Assembly: GCF_002803515.1 (NCBI RefSeq)
Contig: NZ_PHQX01000002.1
Location: 248,001 to 312,000 of the forward strand
Reading direction: 5' to 3'
DNA from: Stenotrophomonas lactitubi
Lineage (GTDB): Bacteria; Pseudomonadota; Gammaproteobacteria; Xanthomonadales; Xanthomonadaceae
Length of the DNA stretch: 64,000 nucleotides
A program made the position numbers and the translations under genes. Below the pieces are notes generated by a model that was given only the letters and a program-made list of their open reading frames with translations, made no database searches and was not told where the DNA came from. Shown piece by piece: positions 8,523-16,830 of this stretch (position 1 is the stretch's first letter; each line of letters starts with the position of its first letter).

Positions 8523-8720
8523 GTTGGGTTCTCCTGTGAGGTGCATGCCACGGTGGGCAGGGAGGGCGCTGGGCGCCCCGGCTGCCGTAGGGACCACGCT
8601 GGTGCCCGGACATTGCCGGAACATTGCGCGCGATCCCCGTGCGGCTTGCGCATTCATCTAGCGTCAGGCGGCATGAAGCGAGGCTGAAAGCGCTGCGGCC
8701 GCTCAGCTGCCAGAAAGGAA

Positions 8721-8743
8721 AAGGGCCGCAGTACGCGGCCCTT
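8721..8743 (-). terminator. Intrinsic terminator after the effector gene
   Basis: AAGGGCCGC, loop AGTAC, GCGGCCCTT, followed on the minus strand by TTCCTTTCT. It lies 24 bp past the stop codon of the predicted effector gene and fits a rho-independent terminator. Confidence 0.75.
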
Positions 8744-8766
8744 CCCCTGGTCTCCGCCTGCCTGGC

Positions 8767-10794
8767 TCAGTGGCCCATGGCGCGCTGGGCCTGCTTCACC
8801 TGCTCCTGCTGGGCGTCCTGCTGCTGCAGGACATTCGGTGCACCGTGCACCGCACCACTGCTGAGCGCCATGCTCTGCTCGCTGGCAGCGCGGGTTTCCA
8901 CCGCCGCGCGGCAGGCGGCCGGGTCGCCGGCGGTGCCCTGTACGGCAAACATGCGCTCGCCGTTGGTGCTGGGCACCACCGAATCGATGCGCTGCATGCC
9001 GCTGGCCTGCGCTTCCTTGGTCAGTGCAGCGGCGGCGGCCTCCAGTGCATGGCGGTCCTTGAAGGTGCCTGCCGGCAGGCCTTCCATGCCCTTCACGGCC
9101 TGGTTGTACATCGGGTTCTGCGGATGGCGCTCGTCATTGAGCAGCGGACGCTCGCGCGCGTCCTTGATCGCATCCAGCGTCTTCGGGCCGATGATGCCGT
9201 CCACTGCCAGACCGTTGTCCTTCTGCAGCTGGCGCACGGCAGCCTCGGTGTTGCGACCGAACTTTCCATCTTCGACCAGCGGTTTGCCGTCGGCGCCCAC
9301 ATATCCCAGGTGGCCCAGCTGTTCCTGCGCCCTGCGCACACCTTCGCCGTGCGCACCCTGCTTATGTACTTCGTTGCTGGTCTGCGGCTTTTCCGGCGCT
9401 GCCGGCTTCGGCTCGGACGCGCTCTTGGCCTGCGCCTGCTCATGCGTCTGGCTGCGGTTCTCCAGCAGGTCGCGTGCCTGGTGCAGCGGATCAGAGGCGA
9501 ACAGCTTCCAGTTCGGGTGGTCCTTCACCTGCTTGAGGTAATCCTCCACCGGCATCGTGTGCACACCCAGCTTGCCGGTGGACTGGCTGATCAGCAGCTT
9601 GTCGGTGTTCGGGTCACGCACCACCATCACGATGTGGTCGATGCCATTCCAGTGCTCGTGCTTGGTCTTGGCCGTATCCAGGCCGATCACCATGCCTTCC
9701 TTCAGCGCACCCGGCTTGAGGATGTCGTCGCGCTTGAGCAGCACGCCCGAGTCCTTGTAGGCCTCGTGCACGATCCCGCCGGAGCCGGCGAAGCCCAGCT
9801 TGATCTTGTCGGCGTCGGCGAACACCGCGTGGCCGGCCTTCTGGTTGATCTCGTCCTGGGTCTTGTTGAGCATCGTGCCGACCCAGCCGGAGCAGTCGAT
9901 GTAGCCCTGCTCGACGTTCTTGCCGGTGACACCCTTGCCACGGTAGTACTGGCTGGATTCGATGTTGATCGCGTACTTGACGTTGTCGTACTTCACGCCG
10001 GCGTTGTAGGCCGCATCCAGCGAAATGCCGGGTGCATCCGGCTTGGCTGCGGCAGCCGTGGCGGTGGCAGCGATGGTCGCGGCACCGGCCGCAACAGCGG
10101 CCTGCGCGGCCGGGGTCACGGTCTGCGTCGGTGCGGCCTGCACCGGTGCGGGACGTGCCTGGGCCTCGGTGATCGGTGCGATGTTCTTTTCCGGGATGCT
10201 GATCGCGTCGTACTTGCGGTCGTAGTACTGGGCGAAGGTGCTGGCCAGGTCACGATCATTCATCGTGCGCATCTCGGTGCGCGTGTGCCCGGTCAGCGCT
10301 TCCACGTCGCCACCGATCTGGCCCATGATGCGCGGGCGCATGTTGATCGGATCGCCGTGGCCATCACGCACCAGGCCGAACGTGCCGGTGGCGATCGCGG
10401 TCTGGATCGAACCGTAGCCGGCCGCACCCTGCTGGTGTGCCAGATACAGGTCCAGGCCGCTCGGCTTGTCATCACCGGACAGGTACGGGTGGCCGGTGCG
10501 GTCATGGCGCTTTTCCATGTCCACCAGGTTGCGCTTGAACATCTCCGCTGCCGCTTCGGTGTTGCGGGTCGGGTCGTACTCGTGGCCGGTCAGGCCGTAC
10601 TGCTTGGCCGACGACGGCAGGAACTGGAACAGGCCCTTGGCATCGGTCTTGTCGTTGTGCGCGCGTTCGTTGAAGCGGCCACCGGTCTCGATGTGGGCAA
10701 AGCGCAGGAAGTCTTCGCTGGCGATGCCCTTGCGCTGTGCAACCTGCTCGATGATGTCGAGAACTTCCTTTCTGCTGTAGTCACGTTGTGCCAT
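8767..10794 (-). CDS. Predicted type IV secretion effector (X-Tfe): peptidoglycan hydrolase with XVIPCD tail
   Basis: The 675-residue protein has four parts. Residues 1-195 form a lysozyme/transglycosylase-like domain (HIETGG with Glu36, GLFQFLPSSAKQYG, YLAHQQGAAG). An Ala/Thr/Pro-rich linker follows. Residues 255-440 look like a papain-fold/NlpC-P60 amidase with Cys301 in YIDCSGWVG and His387 in GIDHIVMVV. Residues 483-545 are a PG_binding_1 domain (FGRNTEAAVRQLQKDNGL). Residues 551-675 match the XVIPCD secretion signal: LPAGTF, MQRIDSVV, GERMFAVQG and a Gln-rich end. There is no Sec signal. Start 10794 is set by AGAGGAAGTG upstream. It should be injected into rival Gram-negative cells. The secretion machinery is not in the window. 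Confidence 0.85.
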   Translation of the reverse strand: MAQRDYSRKEVLDIIEQVAQRKGIASEDFLRFAHIETGGRFNERAHNDKTDAKGLFQFLPSSAKQYGLTGHEYDPTRNTEAAAEMFKRNLVDMEKRHDRTGHPYLSGDDKPSGLDLYLAHQQGAAGYGSIQTAIATGTFGLVRDGHGDPINMRPRIMGQIGGDVEALTGHTRTEMRTMNDRDLASTFAQYYDRKYDAISIPEKNIAPITEAQARPAPVQAAPTQTVTPAAQAAVAAGAATIAATATAAAAKPDAPGISLDAAYNAGVKYDNVKYAINIESSQYYRGKGVTGKNVEQGYIDCSGWVGTMLNKTQDEINQKAGHAVFADADKIKLGFAGSGGIVHEAYKDSGVLLKRDDILKPGALKEGMVIGLDTAKTKHEHWNGIDHIVMVVRDPNTDKLLISQSTGKLGVHTMPVEDYLKQVKDHPNWKLFASDPLHQARDLLENRSQTHEQAQAKSASEPKPAAPEKPQTSNEVHKQGAHGEGVRRAQEQLGHLGYVGADGKPLVEDGKFGRNTEAAVRQLQKDNGLAVDGIIGPKTLDAIKDARERPLLNDERHPQNPMYNQAVKGMEGLPAGTFKDRHALEAAAAALTKEAQASGMQRIDSVVPSTNGERMFAVQGTAGDPAACRAAVETRAASEQSMALSSGAVHGAPNVLQQQDAQQEQVKQAQRAMGH

Positions 10795-10901
10795 GACACT
10801 TCCTCTGGGGTTGATGGTGCGGCCTTTGCCGCGATACGCCAACCGGACTCATCCGTGAGTCTTCAACATGTCGGTCAACAGGTGCTGCGGGGTGTTGCGT
10901 C

Positions 10902-11837
10902 TTACTTTTCGACGTAGGCCTTGCGGGCGGCGTCGTAGTGGTACTGGCGTGCATCGGCCGCACCCAGCGCACGGGTCTGGCCCGGGCCGGAAATGGTGGT
11001 GCCGGTGGCGGTGACACTGATGGTGGGCAGGTCGCTGCCGGCGACGGCGTTGAAGGCCAGAACGCCCTGGTTGCTGACGCACGGCATCACCTGACCGTCG
11101 TCGCAGGCGGCCGAATTGTCTTCGCCGGTGATCACCGTGCCCAGGCTTGCCCAGACCTGGCCGTCTTCGGATTTCTCGTAGTCCGGGTTGAACACCAGCA
11201 CGGCGTAGCTTTCGATGCTGGTGCCGGTGGCGAAGGTGCTGGTCGGCACCGCCAGTACCAGCTTGCCGGCCGGGGTGCGGTACTCCAGCGGCTTGCGCTT
11301 GCTGTCGATGTCCGGCGCGGTGCCGTTGGCGCCGACGGTGCCGATCCACGGTTCGGCGCCCTTGAACACCCACGGCCGATCCGGCTTGTCGCCGGTCAGG
11401 GTGAAGGTGGCCTCGGTGAGCGTGACCTGGCTGTCCGGACCGACGTCGTCCTCGCCGGGCTTGCCGTACTTCTGCGGCGTGTTCCAGGCAAAGCCGGTGT
11501 AATAGCGGGTGCCGGCCACTTCGAAGGCATGGCCGAACCAGAAGGTGGCGACACTGCCATTGGCTACTTCATACGAAACGGCGCCATCGCCGTCGACGTC
11601 GTAGATGAAATACAGCACGCTGCCGGCATCGGGGGGCGTGGCGGTGGCCGTGGTGGCGGGTGTGGCGGAGCTCTGCATCGGGGCAACATCCTGTCGTGGC
11701 GCGGTGGCGCCCTGTGGTGACGCGGTCGAAGTCGAGGGGGTGCAGGCGCTGGCAAGCAACGCTACGAGCAGGCCGGCGAACGTCGCACACAGACGTGGGC
11801 GGACACGGGCCAAGCGGGATTCCGGAAGGATCTTCAT
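10902..11837 (-). CDS. Candidate immunity lipoprotein (X-Tfi) for the downstream effector
   Basis: A 311-residue lipoprotein with signal peptide and lipobox LLASAC (Cys32), a Ser/Thr/Pro-rich linker, and a globular domain containing an EF-hand-like loop DVDGDGAVSYE (residues 80-90). It lies 107 bp upstream of the effector on the same strand, the usual arrangement for Xanthomonadales effector-immunity pairs. There, a periplasmic lipoprotein neutralises the cognate hydrolase. The pairing is inferred from position, export class and the acidic loop, not from a sequence match I can verify. Start 11837 is preferred because GGAGAGG lies 5 bp upstream. Confidence 0.7.
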   Translation of the reverse strand: MKILPESRLARVRPRLCATFAGLLVALLASACTPSTSTASPQGATAPRQDVAPMQSSATPATTATATPPDAGSVLYFIYDVDGDGAVSYEVANGSVATFWFGHAFEVAGTRYYTGFAWNTPQKYGKPGEDDVGPDSQVTLTEATFTLTGDKPDRPWVFKGAEPWIGTVGANGTAPDIDSKRKPLEYRTPAGKLVLAVPTSTFATGTSIESYAVLVFNPDYEKSEDGQVWASLGTVITGEDNSAACDDGQVMPCVSNQGVLAFNAVAGSDLPTISVTATGTTISGPGQTRALGAADARQYHYDAARKAYVEK

Positions 11838-12041
11838 GCACCTCTCCATGGTTTGCGGGCGTCGGGCAGGAAGGCCAACGCAGAACACGCCCCACCCCAA
11901 GTGAGGGGGGAACGTCGTGATGAGCCGGTCGATTCCTTCGACCTCGCATAGGAAAACCCATCAGGGCCGATGATGGCACAGATGCGACGATGATCACAGG
12001 GGGCAGGGGGGAGGCTCCCCCAAAGAGCTGTGAACGGTGTC

Positions 12042-12680
12042 TCAGATCCTGCCGTCGCGCAGGTAGTCGAACAGTTCCGCGTCGCCCTTCAGCCCCAGCT
12101 TGAGCATGGCATCGCCCTTCTGACGGCTGATGGTGCTGACGCTCTTGTGCAGCTGCAGCGAGATTTCCTTCACCGTCATGCCGGTGCCGAGCAGGCGCAG
12201 CACCTCCACTTCGCGCGGTGACAACGGCTTGCCATCGCCCTCGCGCATGCGCCAGCTGCCGGCTTCCTCCACCCGCTCACGCAGGCTGCGGCTGATGTAG
12301 GACTGGCCGCGATAGACCGCCTGGATCGCCTGCGGCAGTTCATCCATCGACGAACTCTTGTCGACCAGGCCGAGCACGCCGCTGTCGAGCACCATGCGCA
12401 GGATCGCCAGGTTGTTGGAAACGCTGAGCATGAGCACCGGCAGGTCGGGATGGCGGCGGCGGATCATGCCGATCATGGCGAAGCCATCGGCCTGGGGGCT
12501 GCCGGGCATCGAATAGTCGGTGACCAGCAGGTCGCAGGGCTGGGTGGTCAGCAGGGTCATCAGCGCCTGGGCGTTGTCGGCCTCGCCAACGACTTTGCCA
12601 ACGCCGCTGGACTCGATGACGGCGCGGGTACCGATGCGGACCACGGGGTGATCGTCTGCGATGATGATGCGCAAGGTCAT
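12042..12680 (-). CDS. NarL/FixJ-type response regulator (EvgA-like)
   Basis: 212 residues: a receiver domain (IIIADDHP with the acidic pair, phosphoacceptor Asp55 in LLVTDYSMPG, conserved Ser in MLSVS, Lys in LVDKS) followed by a LuxR-type helix-turn-helix (LSPREVEVLRLLGTGMTVKEI and STISRQKGDAMLKLG). It is transcribed away from the EvgS-like hybrid sensor that starts 75 bp away on the other strand, so it is very likely that sensor's output regulator, receiving phosphate from the sensor's Hpt domain. Confidence 0.9.
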   Translation of the reverse strand: MTLRIIIADDHPVVRIGTRAVIESSGVGKVVGEADNAQALMTLLTTQPCDLLVTDYSMPGSPQADGFAMIGMIRRRHPDLPVLMLSVSNNLAILRMVLDSGVLGLVDKSSSMDELPQAIQAVYRGQSYISRSLRERVEEAGSWRMREGDGKPLSPREVEVLRLLGTGMTVKEISLQLHKSVSTISRQKGDAMLKLGLKGDAELFDYLRDGRI

Positions 12681-12755
12681 GCTCTAGTATGGCCACCGGC
12701 ACGCCGGACCGCGACTATCGCGGTCCTTGGCAGGACTTCCAGGAGATCGTTGCAG

Positions 12756-15700
12756 ATGCGCAGCTGGGCGGCTCGTGGACTGATCCTGTTGACGACCCTG
12801 CTGGCTCTGCCGGCGCTGGCCCAGTCCGCGTCCGCGCCGGGACCGTTGCCGCTCAGTCCCCTGCAGCGCGAATACCTGGCCGCACACCCTGTTGTCGTTG
12901 TTGGACAGTATGACAGTGGCTGGCCCCCTTTTGAGTCGATCCAGGACGGGAAGCAGGTGGGCCTCGGCCCGGACTACCTGACGCTTTCGGCCCGTCAGCT
13001 TGGACTGAAGGTGGAGACGCGCCGCTTTGCAGACTGGCCCTCGGTGCTGGATGCGGCATGTCGCGGCGAGATCGACGTGGTAATGAACATCGCGCTCAGC
13101 GCCGAGCGCACCCGTTGCATGGTCTACACCGCCGCCTATGCCGAAGCACCGCTGGCCATGGTCGGGCGTCCCCAGGACCTGCGTGCTTCGGAGGCACCCG
13201 ATCTGGATGGCCTGCGCGTTGTGGTCGAGCAGGACTTCATGACCGGGCCGCAGGTGCGTGCGCGATTCCCACGGGCACGACAACTTGTCGCAGACAACAC
13301 GCTGACCGCCTTGAATATGGTCAGAGACGACAAAGCCGACATTTTCATCGGTAATGCCTACGTGGCAACGGAACTGATCGCCGCCGCCAAGTTGAAGGGT
13401 GTGGTGTTGCTGCGGCCCAGCGATCTGCCCCCCGAGCAGTTGCATTTCGGTGTGCCCAACAGCAAACAACCGTTGTCCGAAGCACTGGATCTGGCGCTTG
13501 CCGCTGTCAGCGAAGCTCAGCGCGACACCCTCGCGCAGCGCTGGCTGCCACCGCCGCAGTGGTCGGCGTCGGCGCAGCTGGCATTGAGCCAGGCCGAGAA
13601 ACGCGTGCTGCAGCAGCCATTGAAGATCGGCTTTGCGCCCAACGCCGCACCGCTGTCGTTCGCCGACAGGAATGGCAAGCCCAGTGGCCTGACCAATGAA
13701 TACCTGCAGCGCCTGCTGCAGGCCGGCGCCAACCTGCGGGTTGAAAACAGCCATGACTGGTACGAGGTGCGCGAGAAGGCGCGTCGCGGGGAACTGCAGG
13801 CGGTGATCGGCATTCCTTCCGATTCGCGCTATCTGGGGCCGGAATGGGTGTTCAGCCAGCCCTTCATCACCGTGCCCAACGTGATCGTCACCCGCACGGA
13901 TGGTCCGTCGATGCTGGGCTTGTCGGACCTGGACGGCAAACGCGTGCTGCTGTCCGATCCGGAGCGCATCCGCGGCTACGTGCAGCAGCAGGCGCCGTCG
14001 GTGAAGATCGTCGCCGCGCGCAGTGCCGAGCAGGCCCTGCAACGTCTTGCGGATGGCGAGGCCGATGCCTACGTTGGCAACCTGGCGCTGGTCGACCAGC
14101 TGCTGCGCAACCGCTTTCCGGGGCGCCTGCAACTGGCTGCGCCAGCCGGGTTCAACGACCAGCTGGCGCTGGCGGTGGAGCGCCGCCATGCGGCCTTGGC
14201 CACCACCTTCGACCGCCTGCTGCTGCAGATGGGGCCACGCCAGCGCGAGGCCCTGCGCGGCGATTGGCTGGCGGTGGAATATCGCGATGGGGTGGACTGG
14301 CGCACGCTCCTGCGTTGGGGCCTTCCCCTGCTGCTGGTGCTGGCCACCGCGGTGGCGGTGCACGGGTTGGGGCACTGGCGGTTGCGCCGCGAAGTGGCCG
14401 GCCGCCGTGAGCTGGAGCAGCGCCTGGCCGAGGTGACCGACAACCTGCCTGCCATCGTCTACCAGGCCCGCCGCGAAGCGGACGGCACCTTGAGCTTTCC
14501 CTTCATTGCCGGCGATGTGCAGTCGATGTTCGGCATCAGCCGGCAGCAGGCGGAAGCGGATGGGCAGGCGTTGCTGGCGTGCATCGATGCCGATGACCGT
14601 GAAAAGGTGTTGCGTGCGATGGAACTGGCGGCGCGCAATTTCGCGCCGCTTTCCTTCGAGTTCCGTATCCATCGTGACGGAGGCGTGCCCTGCTGGGTGC
14701 GCAGCCAGGCCCATCCGTATTCAACCGAAGCGGGCGCGGTGACCTGGAGTGGTTACTGGGTGGACGTGAGCCAGGCGCGCGCGCAGGCCGACGCGCTGGC
14801 GGCGGCGATGGTCGAAGCCGAACAGGCGGCGGCAGCGAAGTCGCGCTTCCTGGCCACCATGAGCCATGAAATCCGCACGCCGATGAGTGGTGTGCTGGGC
14901 ATGCTGGAAGTGCTGGCGCATTCGCCGTTGGACGCCGAACAGCAACGCATCCTCGGCGTGATCGAAGACTCGGCGCAGATGCTGCGGCAGATCCTGGACG
15001 ACATCCTCGACTATTCGCGGATGGAAGCGGGCGCGCTGCGACTGGAGCCGGTACCGCTGCCGGTGCGGCCCCTGCTGGAAGGGGTGCATCGATTGTTGTT
15101 GCCGCAGGCCACGGCGCGCGGCCTGGACCTGCAGCTGGACATCGACGAACAGCTGGCCCAGGCCCATGAAGTGGATGGCGTGCGTTTTCGACAGATCGTG
15201 TTCAACCTGGTCAGCAATGCCATCAAGTTCACCGTGAAGGGCTCGGTGCGGCTGCAGCTGGAGGTGCTGGGACCCACTGCGGAGGATGGCAGCCAGCCGC
15301 TGCGCCTGAGTGTCACCGATACCGGCATCGGCATTGCGCCGGAGCAGTTGCCGACCCTGTTCGAACCCTTCACCCAGGCCGGCGCGTACATCCAGCGCGA
15401 CCATGGTGGTGCCGGGCTGGGCCTGAGCATCTGCCGGCGCTTGGTGCAGAAGATGGACGGCGAAATGAAGCTGGAAAGCACGCTGGGCGAAGGGACGCGG
15501 GTGGAAGTGCTGCTGTCGCTGGTGGAGGCGCGCAGCGAGGATGTGATGGCGCTGCAGGCCGAGCATCAGCAGATCGCGTTGCTGCCCCCTGATCTGCGCC
15601 AGGCACGGGTGATGGTCATTGAAGACCATCCCACCAACCAGGCGATGATGGCCTGGCGCCTGCAGCAGCTGGGTGTGCCGCATGTGCTGGTCGATGACGG

Positions 15701-16370
15701 GCAGCAGGCCCTGGACCGGCTGGCGGAGGAATCGGAATCCTTCGATCTGGTCATCACCGATTGCCGCATGCCGGTGTTGGATGGATTCGGCTTCACCCGC
15801 CTGCTGCGCGAGCGCGAGGGCCGCAACGGCCAGCCGCGGATGCCGGTACTGGCGCTGACCGCCAGCGTGCTTGACGACGACGCACGCCGCTGCCGCGAAG
15901 CCGGCATGGATGACGTGCTGGCCAAACCGTTGTCGTTGGCGACGCTGCGACAGGCGCTGCTGCGCTGGCTGCCGCGCGCGGACGGTGTGGAGGATGACCA
16001 GACTGCAGTGGACAGCGACGATGAACCCGATGGCGACGAGGGCCTGCCCGACCTGGCGACCCTGCAGCGGCGCTTCGGTTCGCGCGAGATCGCCCAGCAG
16101 CTGCACGACAGCATGATCAAGGCCAGCAACGAGGACATCGCGACCCTGCAGCGCGCGCTGCAGGAAGGCGACCGGGTGACGGCCGCGCTGCATCTGCACC
16201 GGCAGGCCGGTGCGCTGGGCGCGGTGGGTGCACGGGGCCTGGCCGATCGCGCCAACGTGCTGGTGGAACGGTTGCAGGCCGCAGGTGATGCCGAGATCGC
16301 AGCGGCGATCGCTGATGCCGGACAGTTCGTGGAGCATCTGCAGCACCAGCTGCAGCACCTGGCTCACTGA
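12756..16370 (+). CDS. EvgS/BvgS-like hybrid sensor histidine kinase
   Basis: A 1204-residue multidomain sensor: signal peptide (LILLTTLLALPALAQ), two tandem SBP_bac_3 Venus-flytrap domains (about 35-255 and 275-500), one membrane span (about 517-540, RWGLPLLLVLATAVAVHGL), a PAS domain (560-675), HisKA (ATMSHEIRTPMSGVLG, near 702), HATPase (FNLVSNAIKFT, DTGIGI, GGAGLGLS), a receiver (VMVIEDHPTNQ, ITDCRMPVLDGF) and a C-terminal Hpt. The Hpt phospho-His near 1148 sits in HRQAG, without the Lys usual at the fourth place. Start 12756 follows AGGAGATCG; the longer frame is antisense to the regulator. The gene ends 7 bp into the convergent cytochrome gene. Confidence 0.92.
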   Translation: MRSWAARGLILLTTLLALPALAQSASAPGPLPLSPLQREYLAAHPVVVVGQYDSGWPPFESIQDGKQVGLGPDYLTLSARQLGLKVETRRFADWPSVLDAACRGEIDVVMNIALSAERTRCMVYTAAYAEAPLAMVGRPQDLRASEAPDLDGLRVVVEQDFMTGPQVRARFPRARQLVADNTLTALNMVRDDKADIFIGNAYVATELIAAAKLKGVVLLRPSDLPPEQLHFGVPNSKQPLSEALDLALAAVSEAQRDTLAQRWLPPPQWSASAQLALSQAEKRVLQQPLKIGFAPNAAPLSFADRNGKPSGLTNEYLQRLLQAGANLRVENSHDWYEVREKARRGELQAVIGIPSDSRYLGPEWVFSQPFITVPNVIVTRTDGPSMLGLSDLDGKRVLLSDPERIRGYVQQQAPSVKIVAARSAEQALQRLADGEADAYVGNLALVDQLLRNRFPGRLQLAAPAGFNDQLALAVERRHAALATTFDRLLLQMGPRQREALRGDWLAVEYRDGVDWRTLLRWGLPLLLVLATAVAVHGLGHWRLRREVAGRRELEQRLAEVTDNLPAIVYQARREADGTLSFPFIAGDVQSMFGISRQQAEADGQALLACIDADDREKVLRAMELAARNFAPLSFEFRIHRDGGVPCWVRSQAHPYSTEAGAVTWSGYWVDVSQARAQADALAAAMVEAEQAAAAKSRFLATMSHEIRTPMSGVLGMLEVLAHSPLDAEQQRILGVIEDSAQMLRQILDDILDYSRMEAGALRLEPVPLPVRPLLEGVHRLLLPQATARGLDLQLDIDEQLAQAHEVDGVRFRQIVFNLVSNAIKFTVKGSVRLQLEVLGPTAEDGSQPLRLSVTDTGIGIAPEQLPTLFEPFTQAGAYIQRDHGGAGLGLSICRRLVQKMDGEMKLESTLGEGTRVEVLLSLVEARSEDVMALQAEHQQIALLPPDLRQARVMVIEDHPTNQAMMAWRLQQLGVPHVLVDDGQQALDRLAEESESFDLVITDCRMPVLDGFGFTRLLREREGRNGQPRMPVLALTASVLDDDARRCREAGMDDVLAKPLSLATLRQALLRWLPRADGVEDDQTAVDSDDEPDGDEGLPDLATLQRRFGSREIAQQLHDSMIKASNEDIATLQRALQEGDRVTAALHLHRQAGALGAVGARGLADRANVLVERLQAAGDAEIAAAIADAGQFVEHLQHQLQHLAH

Positions 16371-16765
16371 GCCGCGTATTCCTGCAGGTAGGCGATCACC
16401 AGTGCGCGACGCTCCGCGCTCGGGAAGGCGTTGTACATGCGCGTGCCGGGCACCAGATGGGTGGGCGACTGCAGGAAGGTGTCCAGAGTCTGCGCACTCC
16501 ACACGAAGTCGGCGCGGCGCATGCCTTGCGAGTATCCGTAGTCGGGCAGGCTGCCCGCACGACGGCCGATCACCCCATGCAGGTTGGGTCCGAAGCGGTG
16601 GATGCCGCCGGCCTTGACGGTGTGGCAGCCGGCACACAGTTCGAATGCCTGCTGCATCGCCTGCTGGCGTGCCTGTTCCGGCGTGCTGGGCACAGCCGGT
16701 TGGCGCTGGCACGCGCTGGCGGCCAGGGTCATGGCAACAACAAGAAGCAGATGAAAGGCGCGCAT
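16364..16765 (-). CDS. Class I c-type cytochrome lipoprotein
   Basis: 133 residues with a lipoprotein signal (LLLVVAMTLAASAC, lipid on Cys19), a heme attachment site CAGCH (44-48) and a distal Met in PGTRM (about 110). It should be a periplasm-facing, membrane-anchored monoheme electron carrier. It lies downstream of the ETF-quinone oxidoreductase gene on the same strand, separated by 65 bp with a hairpin, so partial cotranscription is possible. No functional link to ETF is established. The start is the ATG beginning the signal peptide; the frame extends upstream without a plausible start. Confidence 0.85.
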   Translation of the reverse strand: MRAFHLLLVVAMTLAASACQRQPAVPSTPEQARQQAMQQAFELCAGCHTVKAGGIHRFGPNLHGVIGRRAGSLPDYGYSQGMRRADFVWSAQTLDTFLQSPTHLVPGTRMYNAFPSAERRALVIAYLQEYAAQ

Positions 16766-16798
16766 GGCGGGCAGGATAACGGTCGCACGCCACGTGGA

Positions 16799-16819
16799 GC
16801 TGCGACCGGCGGTCGCAGC
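16799..16819 (-). terminator. Hairpin between ETF-QO and cytochrome genes
   Basis: GCTGCGACC, loop GGC, GGTCGCAGC; a 9-bp perfect stem 12 bp after the ETF-QO stop codon on the minus strand. No poly-T follows, so it may act as an attenuator or mRNA stabiliser more than a full terminator. Confidence 0.5.
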
Positions 16820-16830
16820 CCCATCACCGG

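Noticed and set aside
8770..10917. 715-codon plus-strand open frame opposite the effector gene
   Set aside because: Antisense shadow; the minus strand encodes four recognisable domains and a good start site.
12684..14714. 676-codon minus-strand open frame opposite the hybrid sensor
   Set aside because: Antisense to conserved SBP and PAS domains, no motif of its own.
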